Origin: Methylosinus sp. H3A
GTDB taxonomy: Bacteria; Pseudomonadota; Alphaproteobacteria; Rhizobiales; Beijerinckiaceae
Length of the DNA: 64,000 nucleotides
Assembly (NCBI RefSeq): GCF_015709455.1
Contig: NZ_JADNQW010000005.1
Coordinates: 2,782,501 to 2,846,500, forward strand
Reading direction: 5' to 3'
Each line of letters opens with the position of its first letter. The first letter of the stretch is position 1. Below are positions 8,108 through 17,013 of the stretch, piece after piece. Position numbers and translations under genes: made by a program. The notes under the pieces were generated by a model, which was not told the DNA's origin, made no database searches, and saw only the letters and a list, made by a program, of their open reading frames with translations.

Positions 8108-8844
8108 TAGCCGAGATCGTTGAGGTGGAAATTGTCGCGCGCCATCATCTGCAGATTGGCGTGGTTCTGCGCGATGAAGCGCATCGCGTCATAGCGGCGC
8201 ACATAGGCGACATTCTCGGCGCTGGCCACGCGCTGCAGCACGTTGCGAATGGCGAAATATTCCTCGTCGCGCGAGAAGCGCGAGCTGTATTGCAGCCCGA
8301 CGAGAACGACGTCGATCTCATTGTCCTTGAGCCAGCGGATCGTCGAGCGCACCGTATTCTCGAATTCGTCCGGCGCGACGCGCACCAGCGCGTCATTCGT
8401 GCCGAGCTGCCACAGCAGTAGATCGGGCTTCTCCCGCGTCACCTCGCTCTTGATGCGCTCGGCCGTGACGGCGGCGACCTCGCCCGAGATTCCGCGATTG
8501 GCGACGACGACGTCGACGCCTTTCATCGCGCCCTCGAGAATGGCCTCGAGCTGGGCGGGATAGCTCTTGGCTTCCGAAGAGGCGCCGACGCCCGAGGTCG
8601 AGGACGAGCCGATGGCGAGAATACGCGCCGTTTTGCGCTCGCGCAGCGCCCTGGCGAAATGCGGCAGCATGGCGGGCGCGGCGATATCGCCGGCCGGCGC
8701 CTCGCAGGCCGGGCTGAGCGGGGGCGGCGCCTCCGGCGGCGCGGATTCCTGAGCGAGGGCGAGCGAGGCCGTAAGCGCCAGCGCTAAGCCGCAGGCTCTT
8801 TCGACGTTTTTGCCCGCAGCCTTTCGCGCCATTCCGAAGCCCAT
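8032..8844 (-). CDS. Secreted SGNH/GDSL hydrolase
   Basis: A 270-residue protein. The N-terminus is a signal peptide: a charged stretch, the hydrophobic CGLALALTASLALA, then AQ at the likely cleavage site. The SGNH blocks are GSSSTSG (nucleophile Ser), a Gly in NRGISGE, LGTND (block III Asn) and DNFHLND (catalytic Asp/His). A periplasmic esterase or acyltransferase role is likely. The ATG at 8844 or the one at 8832 could be the start; both lie inside the end of the upstream OpgC-like gene, so the two are translationally coupled. An OpgC-type acyltransferase with an SGNH protein suggests modification of a periplasmic glycan by acyl groups, an inference from context. Confidence 0.85.
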   Translation of the reverse strand: MGFGMARKAAGKNVERACGLALALTASLALAQESAPPEAPPPLSPACEAPAGDIAAPAMLPHFARALRERKTARILAIGSSSTSGVGASSEAKSYPAQLEAILEGAMKGVDVVVANRGISGEVAAVTAERIKSEVTREKPDLLLWQLGTNDALVRVAPDEFENTVRSTIRWLKDNEIDVVLVGLQYSSRFSRDEEYFAIRNVLQRVASAENVAYVRRYDAMRFIAQNHANLQMMARDNFHLNDLGYQCMAEHIARAVIVGVFAKRRPSAN

Positions 8845-9887
8845 GCGGCCGCTCCCATCACACCGAGGCCGAACATAACGATAAAAGCGTCGCTTACAAC
8901 ATCTCCGCCATAGGCGAAGCGGAACACCTGTCCGGCGAGGCTCAGCAGAGAGCCGGCGCAGAAGACATTGAGCGAATTGCGGCCGAGCAGCGACAGAAAG
9001 CCGCCGAGACGCGGCAGCGTCCGTGAGATTGCGCCGAAAGAGCCCGCGAAGACCGCGACAATGGCGAGATTGGAGAGCAGCCGCGCCGGCGAGAGGAAGG
9101 TTTTGTCGAAGACGAAGAAGAGCTTGGGCTCCGGCAGAGCGATCGGCGAGGGATCGAAATCGGTCCGCGCCGCGAGCGCGCCGAGCAGTACGATGGGCAG
9201 AGCGAGGCGCCACAGCCATTTTCTGTGGCGCCGCGCGAGGCCGCCGATCCCGTCCGCGCCGGCGAGCAGAAAGCCGAGCACGAAGACGAGCTGCCAGGCG
9301 AGCGGATCGAAGAACCAGGCGCCTTCCACCGGCCAGGTCGGGAAATTCACGCCTGTCGCCAGCGCAAAGGCCCAAATGGCGAGCGAGACCGGCAGCAAAA
9401 GCGCCCGCGCATGGCGATAGGAGAGGGCGATCAGCGGCGAGACGAGCATCAGCGCGACATAGAGCGGCAGAATATCGAAATAGCCGAGCTGAAACGTCAG
9501 CGCGACGAGGCCGAGATGGGCGCGCGCTGGATCGGTGAAAATGGCCGAGGCGTTGTTCCAGTCGAGCAGGAATGGCGCGTCCAGCCAGAGCGCGGCGCCG
9601 GCGAGCAGCGCGATCGCCAATTGCGCGATGACGAGCTGGGCCAGATAGACGGTGAAAGCGCGTCCCTCGAGGCGCAGGATCAGATAGCGCGCCGAGAGCG
9701 GCTTGGCCGGCCCGTCGACGAGCTTGCGCAGCGCCCAGCCGGCCAGAAAGACGAACAGCTCCGCCGAATCGGAGATCGCCAAATTGCGGAAGGTGAAGCG
9801 CTCGAAGAAAATGCCGGGAATATGATTGACGAAAATGGTGACGAGAGCGAAGCCGCGCCAGAAATCGATTTCATTCGGCTCGCGCAT
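8784..9887 (-). CDS. OpgC-family membrane acyltransferase-like protein
   Basis: A 367-residue protein with about ten hydrophobic helices. The N-terminus NEIDFWRGFALVTIFVNHIP and the downstream segment SAELFVFLAGWALR are characteristic of OpgC, the protein succinylating osmoregulated periplasmic glucans. No opgG/opgH homologue is in the window, so the glycan acceptor is unknown. Its 3' end overlaps the SGNH hydrolase gene by 49-61 bp, indicating an operon. recF ends 119 bp upstream on the same strand. Confidence 0.85.
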   Translation of the reverse strand: MREPNEIDFWRGFALVTIFVNHIPGIFFERFTFRNLAISDSAELFVFLAGWALRKLVDGPAKPLSARYLILRLEGRAFTVYLAQLVIAQLAIALLAGAALWLDAPFLLDWNNASAIFTDPARAHLGLVALTFQLGYFDILPLYVALMLVSPLIALSYRHARALLLPVSLAIWAFALATGVNFPTWPVEGAWFFDPLAWQLVFVLGFLLAGADGIGGLARRHRKWLWRLALPIVLLGALAARTDFDPSPIALPEPKLFFVFDKTFLSPARLLSNLAIVAVFAGSFGAISRTLPRLGGFLSLLGRNSLNVFCAGSLLSLAGQVFRFAYGGDVVSDAFIVMFGLGVMGAAAWASEWRERLRAKTSKEPAA

Positions 9888-10006
9888 GCGCTTCTTCGAT
9901 CGTTTGGCGGCTTCGTCGTCGCCGCGGACCCGGAGCCGCGGCGCGCTTGTTCAGGGCCCCGAATGCGGCCTTTTTCAGGACCGGCGGAGAGGCGCCTCGG
10001 CGACAT

Positions 10007-11167
10007 TCATATCGCGCGCTCCACGCGGCCCGGAAGGACGCGCAAAAGCTGCGCGCGGCCGGCGAGCGAGGCGAAGACCTCCGGATCGGCGCCCGTCATC
10101 CACACTTGTCCGCCGATGCGCGCGAGCTCGGCGTAGAGCGCCTCGCGCCGCAGCGGATCGAAATGGGCGGCGACCTCGTCGAGCAGCAGCAGCGGCGCGC
10201 GTCCCGTGGTGGCGGCGACGAGGCGGGCGTGGGCGAGCACGAGGCCGGTCAGCAGCGCCTTCTGCTCGCCGGTGGAGCAGGCGCGCGCCGCCTCGTCCTT
10301 GGGGCCGTGGCGCACGGAAAGATCGCTCGCCTGCGGCCCTTCCAGCGTGCGGCCGGCGGCGGCGTCGCGCCGGCGCGAGGCGGCGAGCCGCGCGCGATAC
10401 CGATCTTCGACACGCAGAGCGGGCTCCTCGCCGACCATGCGCTCGAGCTCGCCCTCGATCGTGACCTCCGCCCATGGAAAGGGCGAGCTGTCGTCGCGCT
10501 CGCGCGCGATGAGGGCGCGCAGCCGCAGCACCGTCTCGCCCCGCGCGGCGGCGACGGCGACGCCGAGCGCGGCGATCTCGCGCTCCGTCGCATCGAGCCA
10601 GCGCGCGTCGGGCGAATCTTCCGAGAGCAGGCGGTTGCGGTTGCGCAACGCTCGCTCGAGCCGGGCGGCGCGCGTCCCATGCTCGGCGTCGAGGCTGAGC
10701 GCCAGCCGATCCAAGAACCGCCGCCGATCGCCCGCCGGGCCCGCGAACAGCCCGTCCATCGAAGGCGTGAGCCAAAGCGGCCGGAGATGATCGGCGAAAG
10801 CGCGGGCGGAGGAGACCGGCGCGCGATCGATGCGAAAGCGCCGCGCCGCGCCCTGATCGCCGCTCGCCGGCTCGAGCCCATGGCCGAGCTGCGTCGCGAC
10901 GCCGTCGGCAAAAAGCTCGATGGAGACGGCGAAGCCGCCCGAGCCCTGGCGGCGGGCGCAATCGGAGAGCTCGGCGCCGCGCAGCCCGCGCCCGGCCGAG
11001 AACAATGAGAGCGCCTCGAGAATATTGGTCTTGCCGGCCCCGTTCTCGCCGGAGAGCGCGACGAGCGGCGCCTCGATCGCGCAATCGAGCGCGGTATAAG
11101 AGCGATAGTCGGCGAGCTGGAGCCGCCGCGCCATGGGGGCGAGAATGGGAGGATCGCTCGGCGTCAT
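10007..11167 (-). CDS. recF: DNA replication and repair protein RecF
   Basis: A 386-residue SMC-like ATPase that loads RecA at gaps through RecOR. The Walker A motif is GENGAGKTN, the ABC signature region is STGEQKALL and Walker B is PLLLLDEVAAHFD. The N-terminal pattern LQLADYRSY matches the family start, so the ATG at 11134 (MARRLQ) is a good alternative to the one at 11167. Unlike in many bacteria, it is not adjacent to dnaA-dnaN; dnaA lies about 6 kb away and dnaN is not in the window. Confidence 0.95.
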   Translation of the reverse strand: MTPSDPPILAPMARRLQLADYRSYTALDCAIEAPLVALSGENGAGKTNILEALSLFSAGRGLRGAELSDCARRQGSGGFAVSIELFADGVATQLGHGLEPASGDQGAARRFRIDRAPVSSARAFADHLRPLWLTPSMDGLFAGPAGDRRRFLDRLALSLDAEHGTRAARLERALRNRNRLLSEDSPDARWLDATEREIAALGVAVAAARGETVLRLRALIARERDDSSPFPWAEVTIEGELERMVGEEPALRVEDRYRARLAASRRRDAAAGRTLEGPQASDLSVRHGPKDEAARACSTGEQKALLTGLVLAHARLVAATTGRAPLLLLDEVAAHFDPLRREALYAELARIGGQVWMTGADPEVFASLAGRAQLLRVLPGRVERAI

Positions 11168-11363
11168 GCCGCACGCTTTGCCACGGGCGCGCGCGAAGGG
11201 CCAGTGTGAGGGGAGCTTTCGCGGGGCGCGCGTTTGCGCTCGGCCGATGCTCCACTTTCTGTCGAGCTCGACGCGAATTTCGAGAAATCAAACGAAATCC
11301 AAAGCGGATGATTTTTCGCTGCTATTTGTGCAAAAGTGCGTGCGGAAGTCGCCCAGAAAAGGC

Positions 11364-11393
11364 TTGCGGTATGTACGGCTATACCGTACGCAA
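11364..11393. promoter_or_regulatory. Inverted-repeat operator upstream of higBA
   Basis: GTACGG (11373-11378) and CCGTAC (11384-11389) flank a CTATA spacer. Outer arms TTGCG (11364) and CGCAA (11389-11393) extend the symmetry. It lies 20 bp before the toxin start, where HigA-type antitoxins usually bind. The core TACGG-N5-CCGTA recurs before the second toxin-antitoxin module at 60733. Confidence 0.6.
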
Positions 11394-11412
11394 AGTGCGG
11401 ATGAATCTTCGC

Positions 11413-11685
11413 ATGATCAAACACCGAGGCCTGAAGCGCTTCATCGAGATTGACGACCCGAGGGAGTTGCGCCCCGATCTGGTCAATCGAACGCGCAATA
11501 TCCTCACCGCGCTTATCGCCGCGACAAATATGGACGGTGTGCAAGGCTCACCGGGTTGGCGGATACATCAGCTTTCCGGAGACAGGGCCGGGACGTGGAG
11601 CATTTCCGTTTCTGGCAACTGGCGCATCACCTTCGAACTCGATGGCGGCGACATCATAAACCTCGACTTGGAGGATTATCATTAA
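11413..11685 (+). CDS. higB: HigB-family (RelE/ParE fold) toxin
   Basis: A 90-residue protein with the complete HigB pattern: FKHKGL-like KHRGLKRF at the start, the central LSGDRAGTWSISVSGNWRIT, and the end NLDLEDYH. HigB toxins are ribosome-dependent mRNA interferases, neutralised by HigA. The start at 11413 gives the usual length; an in-frame ATG at 11401 would add four residues. The stop TAA shares its last A with the ATG of higA, the order toxin-antitoxin typical of higBA. Upstream DNA from about 11280 is AT-richer than the surroundings, consistent with an acquired module. Confidence 0.92.
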   Translation: MIKHRGLKRFIEIDDPRELRPDLVNRTRNILTALIAATNMDGVQGSPGWRIHQLSGDRAGTWSISVSGNWRITFELDGGDIINLDLEDYH

Positions 11686-12005
11686 TGACCGACAGAGCTG
11701 TGACCATAGGCATGAGGCCGCCGCATCCAGGCGCTTTCATCCGCGAGGAAGTCCTCGAGCCTCTCGACCTTTCGATCGCGCAGGCCGCCGATGTGTTGGG
11801 AGTGCGCCGCGCCACGCTGTCCGACCTCGTGAACGGCAATTCGGCCTTGTCGCCTGAAATGGCGCTACGTATCGAGAAGGCTTTCGGCGTCAGCATGGAA
11901 ACACTGTTGAGGATGCAGGCATGGTTCGACGCCTGCGCCATGCGCGACCGTTCCGACCAGATCATTGTGAAGCGGTTTGTCCCGGACGGCCCCGCGCAGG
12001 GCTGA
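11685..12005 (+). CDS. higA: HigA-family antitoxin (XRE HTH)
   Basis: A 106-residue protein starting with the family pattern RPPHPGAFIREEVLEPL, followed by a helix-turn-helix (SIAQAADVLGV, RATLSDLVNG) and the conserved MALRIEKAFGVS and LLRMQAWFD segments. It should bind and neutralise HigB and repress the operon through the inverted repeat at 11364-11393. Its ATG overlaps the toxin stop by one base, giving translational coupling. Confidence 0.93.
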   Translation: MTDRAVTIGMRPPHPGAFIREEVLEPLDLSIAQAADVLGVRRATLSDLVNGNSALSPEMALRIEKAFGVSMETLLRMQAWFDACAMRDRSDQIIVKRFVPDGPAQG

Positions 12006-12059
12006 AGAATGCCGGATGATTCACGGCTCGAGTCGCGAGCGGAACTCAAATCGCCACCC

Positions 12060-12470
12060 TCACGCCCGCCCATACACCTCCGCGCCCGCCAGCAGGCGCA
12101 GGCGGAAGTTGCCGGCGTCGAAGCCGGCCTCGCCGTCCGCCTCCTCGATGAGCGGCTCGGCGGCGGCGGCCTTCAGGAGATCGGGGTGGAGGAGATTGAC
12201 GCCGAGCTCGCCGCCGGGGCTCGTCCAGCCGCGCAGCGCGTCGGCGCTCTGCAGCCGTAGCAGAGCGGTGACGCGCAGGTCTATGGCGACGGCGATGACG
12301 TCCGCCGTCTCGGACATCCCGCGGCGCTCCAGCAGCTCGAACAGGCGAGCCGAGCGCGAGCCAGAGGCCCAGCGCTCTTCCGCAGGGAGCTGGCGCAGCA
12401 TGTCCAGCACCTCGCCGAGGAGATCGGCCGAGATCGGAATGCGATTCACTTTGTCGAGATAGTCCGACAT
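12060..12470 (-). CDS. Hypothetical protein, 136 aa
   Basis: I do not recognise this protein. It is soluble, acidic and Leu/Ala-rich, begins SDYLDKVNRIPISADLLGEV and is predicted to be mostly helical. The strand is supported by codon bias and by a good start region (an AAAGGGG-like stretch upstream of 12470). It is convergent with the higBA module and divergent from coaBC. It could belong to a small alphaproteobacterial family of unknown function. Confidence 0.6.
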   Translation of the reverse strand: MSDYLDKVNRIPISADLLGEVLDMLRQLPAEERWASGSRSARLFELLERRGMSETADVIAVAIDLRVTALLRLQSADALRGWTSPGGELGVNLLHPDLLKAAAAEPLIEEADGEAGFDAGNFRLRLLAGAEVYGRA

Positions 12471-12601
12471 CCCCTTTCCTCGCGCGCAGGCGATCCCGAA
12501 TATAGACCAAGGCGTCGCGACCGGATACGGCTTTGCAGCCCTCCGGCGGAATACGGAGCGTCGCCTCGCGTCGGCCTTTCCGGGCCGGCGGGAAAGAGAG
12601 T

Positions 12602-13900
12602 ATGTTGTCGCCCCTTCATCGCCAGCGGAGCTGTCGCGTGGCCTGTTCCGATCCGCAGAGCCTTTCAGGTAAGCGCATCCTGCTCGTCGTCGGCGGCGGC
12701 GTGGCCGCCTACAAGTCGCTCGAGCTGGTGCGCCGGCTGCGCGAGCGCGGGGCGGTCGTGCGCGCGGTCCTCACCGCCGCGGCCGCGCGCTTCGTCACGC
12801 CGCTCTCCTTCGCGAGCCTCACCGGCGAGCGCGTCCACGAGGATTTGTTCTCGCCCAGCGACGAGCAGGAAATGGGTCATATAAGGCTGTCGCGTGAGGC
12901 CGATCTCGTCGTGGTCGCGCCGGCGACGGCGCATCTTCTGGCGCGCATGGCGCAGGGGCTCGCCGATGATCTGGCGACGACGCTGCTGCTCGCCACCGAC
13001 AAGCGGACTCTGCTGGCTCCGGCCATGAATCTGCGCATGTGGCTGCATCCGGCGACGCAGCGTAATGTCGCGACGCTGCGCGGCGATGGCGCGCTCTTCG
13101 TCGGGCCGGAGGAGGGCGATATGGCCTGCGGCGAATATGGCCCCGGACGCATGGCCGAGCCGCTGGCGATCGTCGGCGCCATAGAGGCGGCGCTGCGCGG
13201 GGATACGCTGTTGCCGCTTCCTTTCGCCGCGCACGGGCCGCTCGCCGGGCGCCATGTGCTCGTCACCTCGGGGCCGACGCGCGAGCCGATCGATCCGGCG
13301 CGTTATCTTTCCAACCGCTCCTCCGGCAAGCAGGGCCACGCCATAGCGGCGGCGGCGGCGCGCGCCGGGGCGCGCGTCACTCTGGTGAGCGGCCCGGTGG
13401 AGATCGCCGATCCACAGGGCGTCGTGACGCGCCATGTCGAGACGGCGCAGCAAATGCTCGCGGCTGTCGAGGCGGCTCTGCCGGCCGATATTTTCATCGC
13501 CGCCGCGGCCGTCGCCGATTGGCGCGTCGAGCCTTCGGCCGACAAGATCAAGAAAGGCGCCTCGCGCGAGCCTCCGACGCTCGTTCTGCGCGAGAATCCG
13601 GATATTCTCGCCAGCGTCGCGCAACGGCGCGAGGGGCGGCCGGCGCTGGTCGTCGGCTTCGCCGCGGAGACGCGCGACATGCTCGCTCATGCGCAGGAAA
13701 AGCTCGCGCGCAAAGACTGCGATCTCATCGTCGCCAATGATGTCGGCGCCGCCGCCGGCGTGTTCGGCGCGGACAGCAACGAGGTTCACCTCGTCTCGCG
13801 CGAGGGCGCTCAATCCTGGCCGCGGCTGGATAAATCCGAGGTCGCGGCGCGGCTCCTCGCGCATCTTTGCGAAAAGCTCGCCTCCGGGGAGACGCCGTGA
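12602..13900 (+). CDS. coaBC: Bifunctional phosphopantothenoylcysteine decarboxylase / phosphopantothenate-cysteine ligase
   Basis: A 432-residue two-domain enzyme catalysing two successive steps of coenzyme A synthesis. The N-terminal flavin-dependent CoaC domain has [16 protein letters not shown], the substrate loop PAMNLRMW and the active-site Cys in [11 protein letters not shown]. The C-terminal CoaB domain has [18 protein letters not shown] and KIKK. The ATG at 12602 is preceded by a GGGAAAGAGAG stretch. The stop overlaps the dut start by one base, the usual coaBC-dut pairing in alphaproteobacteria. Confidence 0.96.
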   Translation: MLSPLHRQRSCRVACSDPQSLSGKRILLVVGGGVAAYKSLELVRRLRERGAVVRAVLTAAAARFVTPLSFASLTGERVHEDLFSPSDEQEMGHIRLSREADLVVVAPATAHLLARMAQGLADDLATTLLLATDKRTLLAPAMNLRMWLHPATQRNVATLRGDGALFVGPEEGDMACGEYGPGRMAEPLAIVGAIEAALRGDTLLPLPFAAHGPLAGRHVLVTSGPTREPIDPARYLSNRSSGKQGHAIAAAAARAGARVTLVSGPVEIADPQGVVTRHVETAQQMLAAVEAALPADIFIAAAAVADWRVEPSADKIKKGASREPPTLVLRENPDILASVAQRREGRPALVVGFAAETRDMLAHAQEKLARKDCDLIVANDVGAAAGVFGADSNEVHLVSREGAQSWPRLDKSEVAARLLAHLCEKLASGETP

Positions 13901-14367
13901 TGAAAATCGCCATCCGCCGCCTTCCGCATGGCGAAGGCGTCGCTCTGCCCGCTTACGCCAGCGAAGGCGCCGCCGGCCTCGACCTCAGCGCGGCGATCGC
14001 GCCGGGCGGCAAGCTGGTGCTCGAGCCGGGCGCGCGCGATCTCGTGCCGACGGGCCTCTCCATCGCGCTGCCGCCGGGCTATGAGGCGCAGGTGCGGCCG
14101 CGCTCCGGTTTGGCGCTCGAATTCGGCGTGAGCGTGCTCAACGCGCCCGGCACGATCGACAGCGATTATCGCGGCGAGGTGAAGGTTCTGCTCGTCAATT
14201 TTGGCGCGCATCCCTTCGAGATTTCGCGCGGCATGCGCATCGCTCAGCTGGTGGTTGCGCGCTATGAGCGCGTGGAGCTCGTCGAGGCGGCCGACGCGCT
14301 GGCCGAGACCGCGCGCGGCGCCGGCGGCTTCGGCTCGACGGGGATCGGCGAGGGCGGCGCAGAATGA
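13900..14367 (+). CDS. dut: dUTP diphosphatase
   Basis: A 155-residue trimeric dUTPase, which hydrolyses dUTP to dUMP, limits uracil in DNA and feeds thymidylate synthesis. Conserved motifs in order are [40 protein letters not shown] and the C-terminal arm [10 protein letters not shown]. It overlaps coaBC by one base upstream and the Rrf2 gene by four bases downstream (ATGA), so the three form a tight operon. Confidence 0.97.
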   Translation: MKIAIRRLPHGEGVALPAYASEGAAGLDLSAAIAPGGKLVLEPGARDLVPTGLSIALPPGYEAQVRPRSGLALEFGVSVLNAPGTIDSDYRGEVKVLLVNFGAHPFEISRGMRIAQLVVARYERVELVEAADALAETARGAGGFGSTGIGEGGAE

Positions 14368-14810
14368 GCCTGCTGCCGCGTCCCGCGCGCCTCGCCGTTT
14401 TGGCGGCGCTCGACATCGCCTTGCATGCGCGGTCGCGGCCGGTGTCGTCGCGGGCGCTGGCGGCGCGTCACGATCTGCCGCCGCGGCATCTCGAGAGCAT
14501 GCTGCAGGCCATGGTGCGCGCCGGCATTCTCAAGAGCGTGCGCGGACCGGCCGGCGGCTATGAGCTGGCGCGCGAGCGCCGCCGCCTCAATGTCGGCGAG
14601 ATCGTGCGCGTGGCGCTGCGGGCGGAGGAGGGGGCTATGGATGGGGAGGAGCCGCGGCTGCTGGCGCTCGCCGTCGATCCCGTATTCGCCGACGCCGAGC
14701 GCCAGGCGCTAGCCAAGCTCGATATGATCACCTTGGACGAGCTGCATGGGCAGGCGGTCGCCGCCGGACTCGGCGAGATCGAGGGGAATGACGGCGACTT
14801 CGATATTTGA
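14364..14810 (+). CDS. Rrf2-family transcriptional regulator without cluster cysteines
   Basis: A 148-residue winged-helix regulator. [33 protein letters not shown] and [13 protein letters not shown] are the Rrf2 hallmarks, including the wing motif RGPxGGY. No cysteine is present, so it cannot bind the Fe-S cluster that IscR and NsrR use; its signal is unknown. It is translationally coupled to dut. The enoyl-CoA hydratase gene follows after about 70 bp. Confidence 0.9.
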   Translation: MSLLPRPARLAVLAALDIALHARSRPVSSRALAARHDLPPRHLESMLQAMVRAGILKSVRGPAGGYELARERRRLNVGEIVRVALRAEEGAMDGEEPRLLALAVDPVFADAERQALAKLDMITLDELHGQAVAAGLGEIEGNDGDFDI

Positions 14811-14883
14811 CGCGCATGCGGGGGGGGTCACATGGACCCCGGCCTTCGCTCGCCGAGTGATCGAGGAAACAGGAGGGCCAGCC

Positions 14884-15657
14884 TTGGATTATGAGACGAT
14901 CAAGATCGAAACGCACGGACGCGTCGCGCTGCTGCGGCTCGACCGTCCGCGTGCGCTCAATGCGCTGAACGCCCGTTTGATCGGCGAGGTCGCCGACGCG
15001 CTGACGCATTTCGAGGCGGACCCGGAGATCGGCTGCGTCGTGCTGACCGGCTCCGCCGAAGCCTTCGCCGCGGGCGCCGACATAAAGGAGCTGCGCGACA
15101 AGACCGTCGCCGAGGCCTATCTCGACGATTTCCTGTCGCGCTGGGACGGGGTGGCCCGCGCGCGCAAGCCGGTCATCGCCGCCGTCGCCGGCTATGCGCT
15201 CGGCGGAGGCTGCGAGCTCGCCATGATGTGCGACTTCATCCTGGCCGCGGATACGGCAAAATTCGGCCAGCCAGAGATCAAGCTCGGCGTCATTCCGGGC
15301 TCCGGCGGCACCCAGCGTCTGGTGCGCTCCATCGGCAAATCCAAGGCGATGGAGCTCGTTCTGACCGGCCGGCTGATGGGCGCGGAGGAGGCCGAGCGCT
15401 GCGGCCTCGTCGCGCGCATACTGCCTGCGGACCGGCTGCTCGAAGAGGCGCTGAAGACTGCGCAGACGATCGCGGCTCTGTCGCTGCCGGCGGTTCTGAT
15501 GGCGAAGGAGGCCGTCGAACGCGCCTATGAGACGCCTTTGTCGGAAGGCGTGCGTTTCGAGCGGAGATTGTTTTATTCCCTGTTCGCGACGCATGATCAG
15601 AAAGAGGGCATGACCGCCTTCATCGAGAAGCGCCCGCCGCATTTCGAGCATCGCTGA
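14884..15657 (+). CDS. Enoyl-CoA hydratase
   Basis: A 257-residue crotonase-fold enzyme hydrating trans-2-enoyl-CoA in beta-oxidation. The oxyanion-hole segment [11 protein letters not shown] is followed by [16 protein letters not shown] and the catalytic region [17 protein letters not shown], which supplies both glutamates of a true hydratase. The TTG at 14884, with GGAGG a few bases upstream, gives the exact family length; an in-frame ATG at 14788 would add an unconserved leader. rpsT follows after 184 bp. Confidence 0.93.
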   Translation: MDYETIKIETHGRVALLRLDRPRALNALNARLIGEVADALTHFEADPEIGCVVLTGSAEAFAAGADIKELRDKTVAEAYLDDFLSRWDGVARARKPVIAAVAGYALGGGCELAMMCDFILAADTAKFGQPEIKLGVIPGSGGTQRLVRSIGKSKAMELVLTGRLMGAEEAERCGLVARILPADRLLEEALKTAQTIAALSLPAVLMAKEAVERAYETPLSEGVRFERRLFYSLFATHDQKEGMTAFIEKRPPHFEHR

Positions 15658-15841
15658 GCCGGAGCGCTTCGGCGCCGCGTCCATGCCCTATTCGCGCCGC
15701 TTGGGAGCCGCTTGGGCCGGGCATTGACGAAACGGCGTCGGCGCGCGTATAAGGCCGGCGAACTGGCCGCGATTTCGCGGCCGCTTTGCTTTTCTGGGCG
15801 GCGACCCCGCCCGCCTCGCCTCGACCGTCGAAGGAACAAAG

Positions 15842-16108
15842 ATGGCCAACACCAGCTCGGCCAAGAAGGCCGTCCGCAAGATCGCCCGGCGCACGGCCGT
15901 CAACCGCGCGCGTCGCAGCCTGCTGCGCACGCAAGTGCGCAAGGTCGAGGAGGCGATCGCGAGCGGCGACGCCGCGACGGCGGCGGCGGTGCTCAAGAGC
16001 GTCGCTCCGGTCGTCATGCGCGCAGCGCAGCACGGCGTCATTCACAAGAATACCGCATCGCGAAAGGTCTCTCGTCTGACCGCTCGCGTGAAGGCTCTGT
16101 CGGCCTGA
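15842..16108 (+). CDS. rpsT: 30S ribosomal protein S20
   Basis: An 88-residue very basic protein binding 16S rRNA in the body of the small subunit. The start [16 protein letters not shown] and the end [17 protein letters not shown] match S20. GAAGGAACAAAG before 15842 is the ribosome binding site. A rho-independent terminator follows at 16137. rpsT just upstream of dnaA is a common alphaproteobacterial order. Confidence 0.98.
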   Translation: MANTSSAKKAVRKIARRTAVNRARRSLLRTQVRKVEEAIASGDAATAAAVLKSVAPVVMRAAQHGVIHKNTASRKVSRLTARVKALSA

Positions 16109-16136
16109 TCTTTCCTTACGCAAATCGCGCGTTTTC

Positions 16137-16162
16137 AAAGCCCGGCTCAGCCGGGCTTTTTT
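16137..16162 (+). terminator. Rho-independent terminator of rpsT
   Basis: The stem AAAGCCCGGC / GCCGGGCTTT with a TCA loop is followed by a run of six T (16157-16162), partly within the stem. It lies 28 bp after the rpsT stop. Confidence 0.92.
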
Positions 16163-17013
16163 GCGTTCTGCGTAATTCTTCGACCATCGTGAAAACCGAT
16201 TCCGCTAGTCCGCGTAGTGTGAGATTTATTTTCACACGTTTTTCTTGTGCGCAGCGTATATGGTTTAAAAACAGTTAATTGCATTATAGGCCCGTTGCGC
16301 CGCCAACGCTCGGCGGGCTTGACAGGGACTCTTCGCGACGGCGCGCGCTGCAGCGCTGCAACGATCGCTCTGCGGCGCCTCGGTCGGCCGTCGATTTTTC
16401 TGAGCGGCGAATCATGACCTTATCCTGGCGAAGAGGGCCTCTGCGGCAACGATGCGGCGACGATCTGCGCATTCTGCGGCTCGACGATCGTTGCGTGCGC
16501 AAATGCCTGCGTGTAGGTTCGAAACGTGGCGTGGCGTTGCGGAGCGGCGTCGCTTAGACGGGTGAGTGAACGTATGTAGGCCTTCGGGTGACACCTTCTC
16601 TGCGATAGACTGCCGGACGCGTTCGTCGAATGCGTCGACCACACCACGAATGCATCGGCCGAATTCCCGCTGGGTGCGTTTCTGTCTGCGTATCTTCAGA
16701 TCCGATTGTTAGGACCGCGACGAGCTTTCGCTCATCGCGGATGTAGGGGTGATGTGATGGCTTTTGGGCGGCGAGCCGACACGAGAACGAGCGACGACGA
16801 AGCGCAGCGCTACGACGCGCGACGTCGCAGTCGAAAGGACGGCCGAAATCCGTTCGACTTCAGCGAATGTTCCGTGGGGCCCCCTATCAGGCTGTAAGCG
16901 TCCTCTAAGCGCCGATCGCGCATATCGATCGAAACCGACCGATTCATCCGTTTCACTGTGACGACGCTGTCGAGGCGCCGCGCCTCGACTCGTCTTCAGC
17001 GCGAAAGAAAGCC
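16163..17013. other. Long non-coding region upstream of dnaA
   Basis: About 850 bp with no convincing coding potential on either strand. The first 120 bp are AT-rich and include the inverted repeat GTGTGA / TCACAC (16217-16237, nine-base spacer). A TTGACA hexamer is at 16319-16324 without a clear -10 partner. I found no cluster of DnaA boxes (TTATCCACA-like), so I do not call it an origin. It probably holds the dnaA promoter and a long 5' leader. Confidence 0.5.

Noticed and set aside
8845..9375. N-terminal extension of the SGNH hydrolase frame
   Set aside because: It overlaps the OpgC-like gene entirely and has Arg-rich shadow composition; the signal peptide at 8844/8832 marks the real start.
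16163..17013. Replication origin upstream of dnaA
   Set aside because: No cluster of DnaA boxes or AT-rich unwinding element was found by eye, and in this group the origin is often elsewhere.
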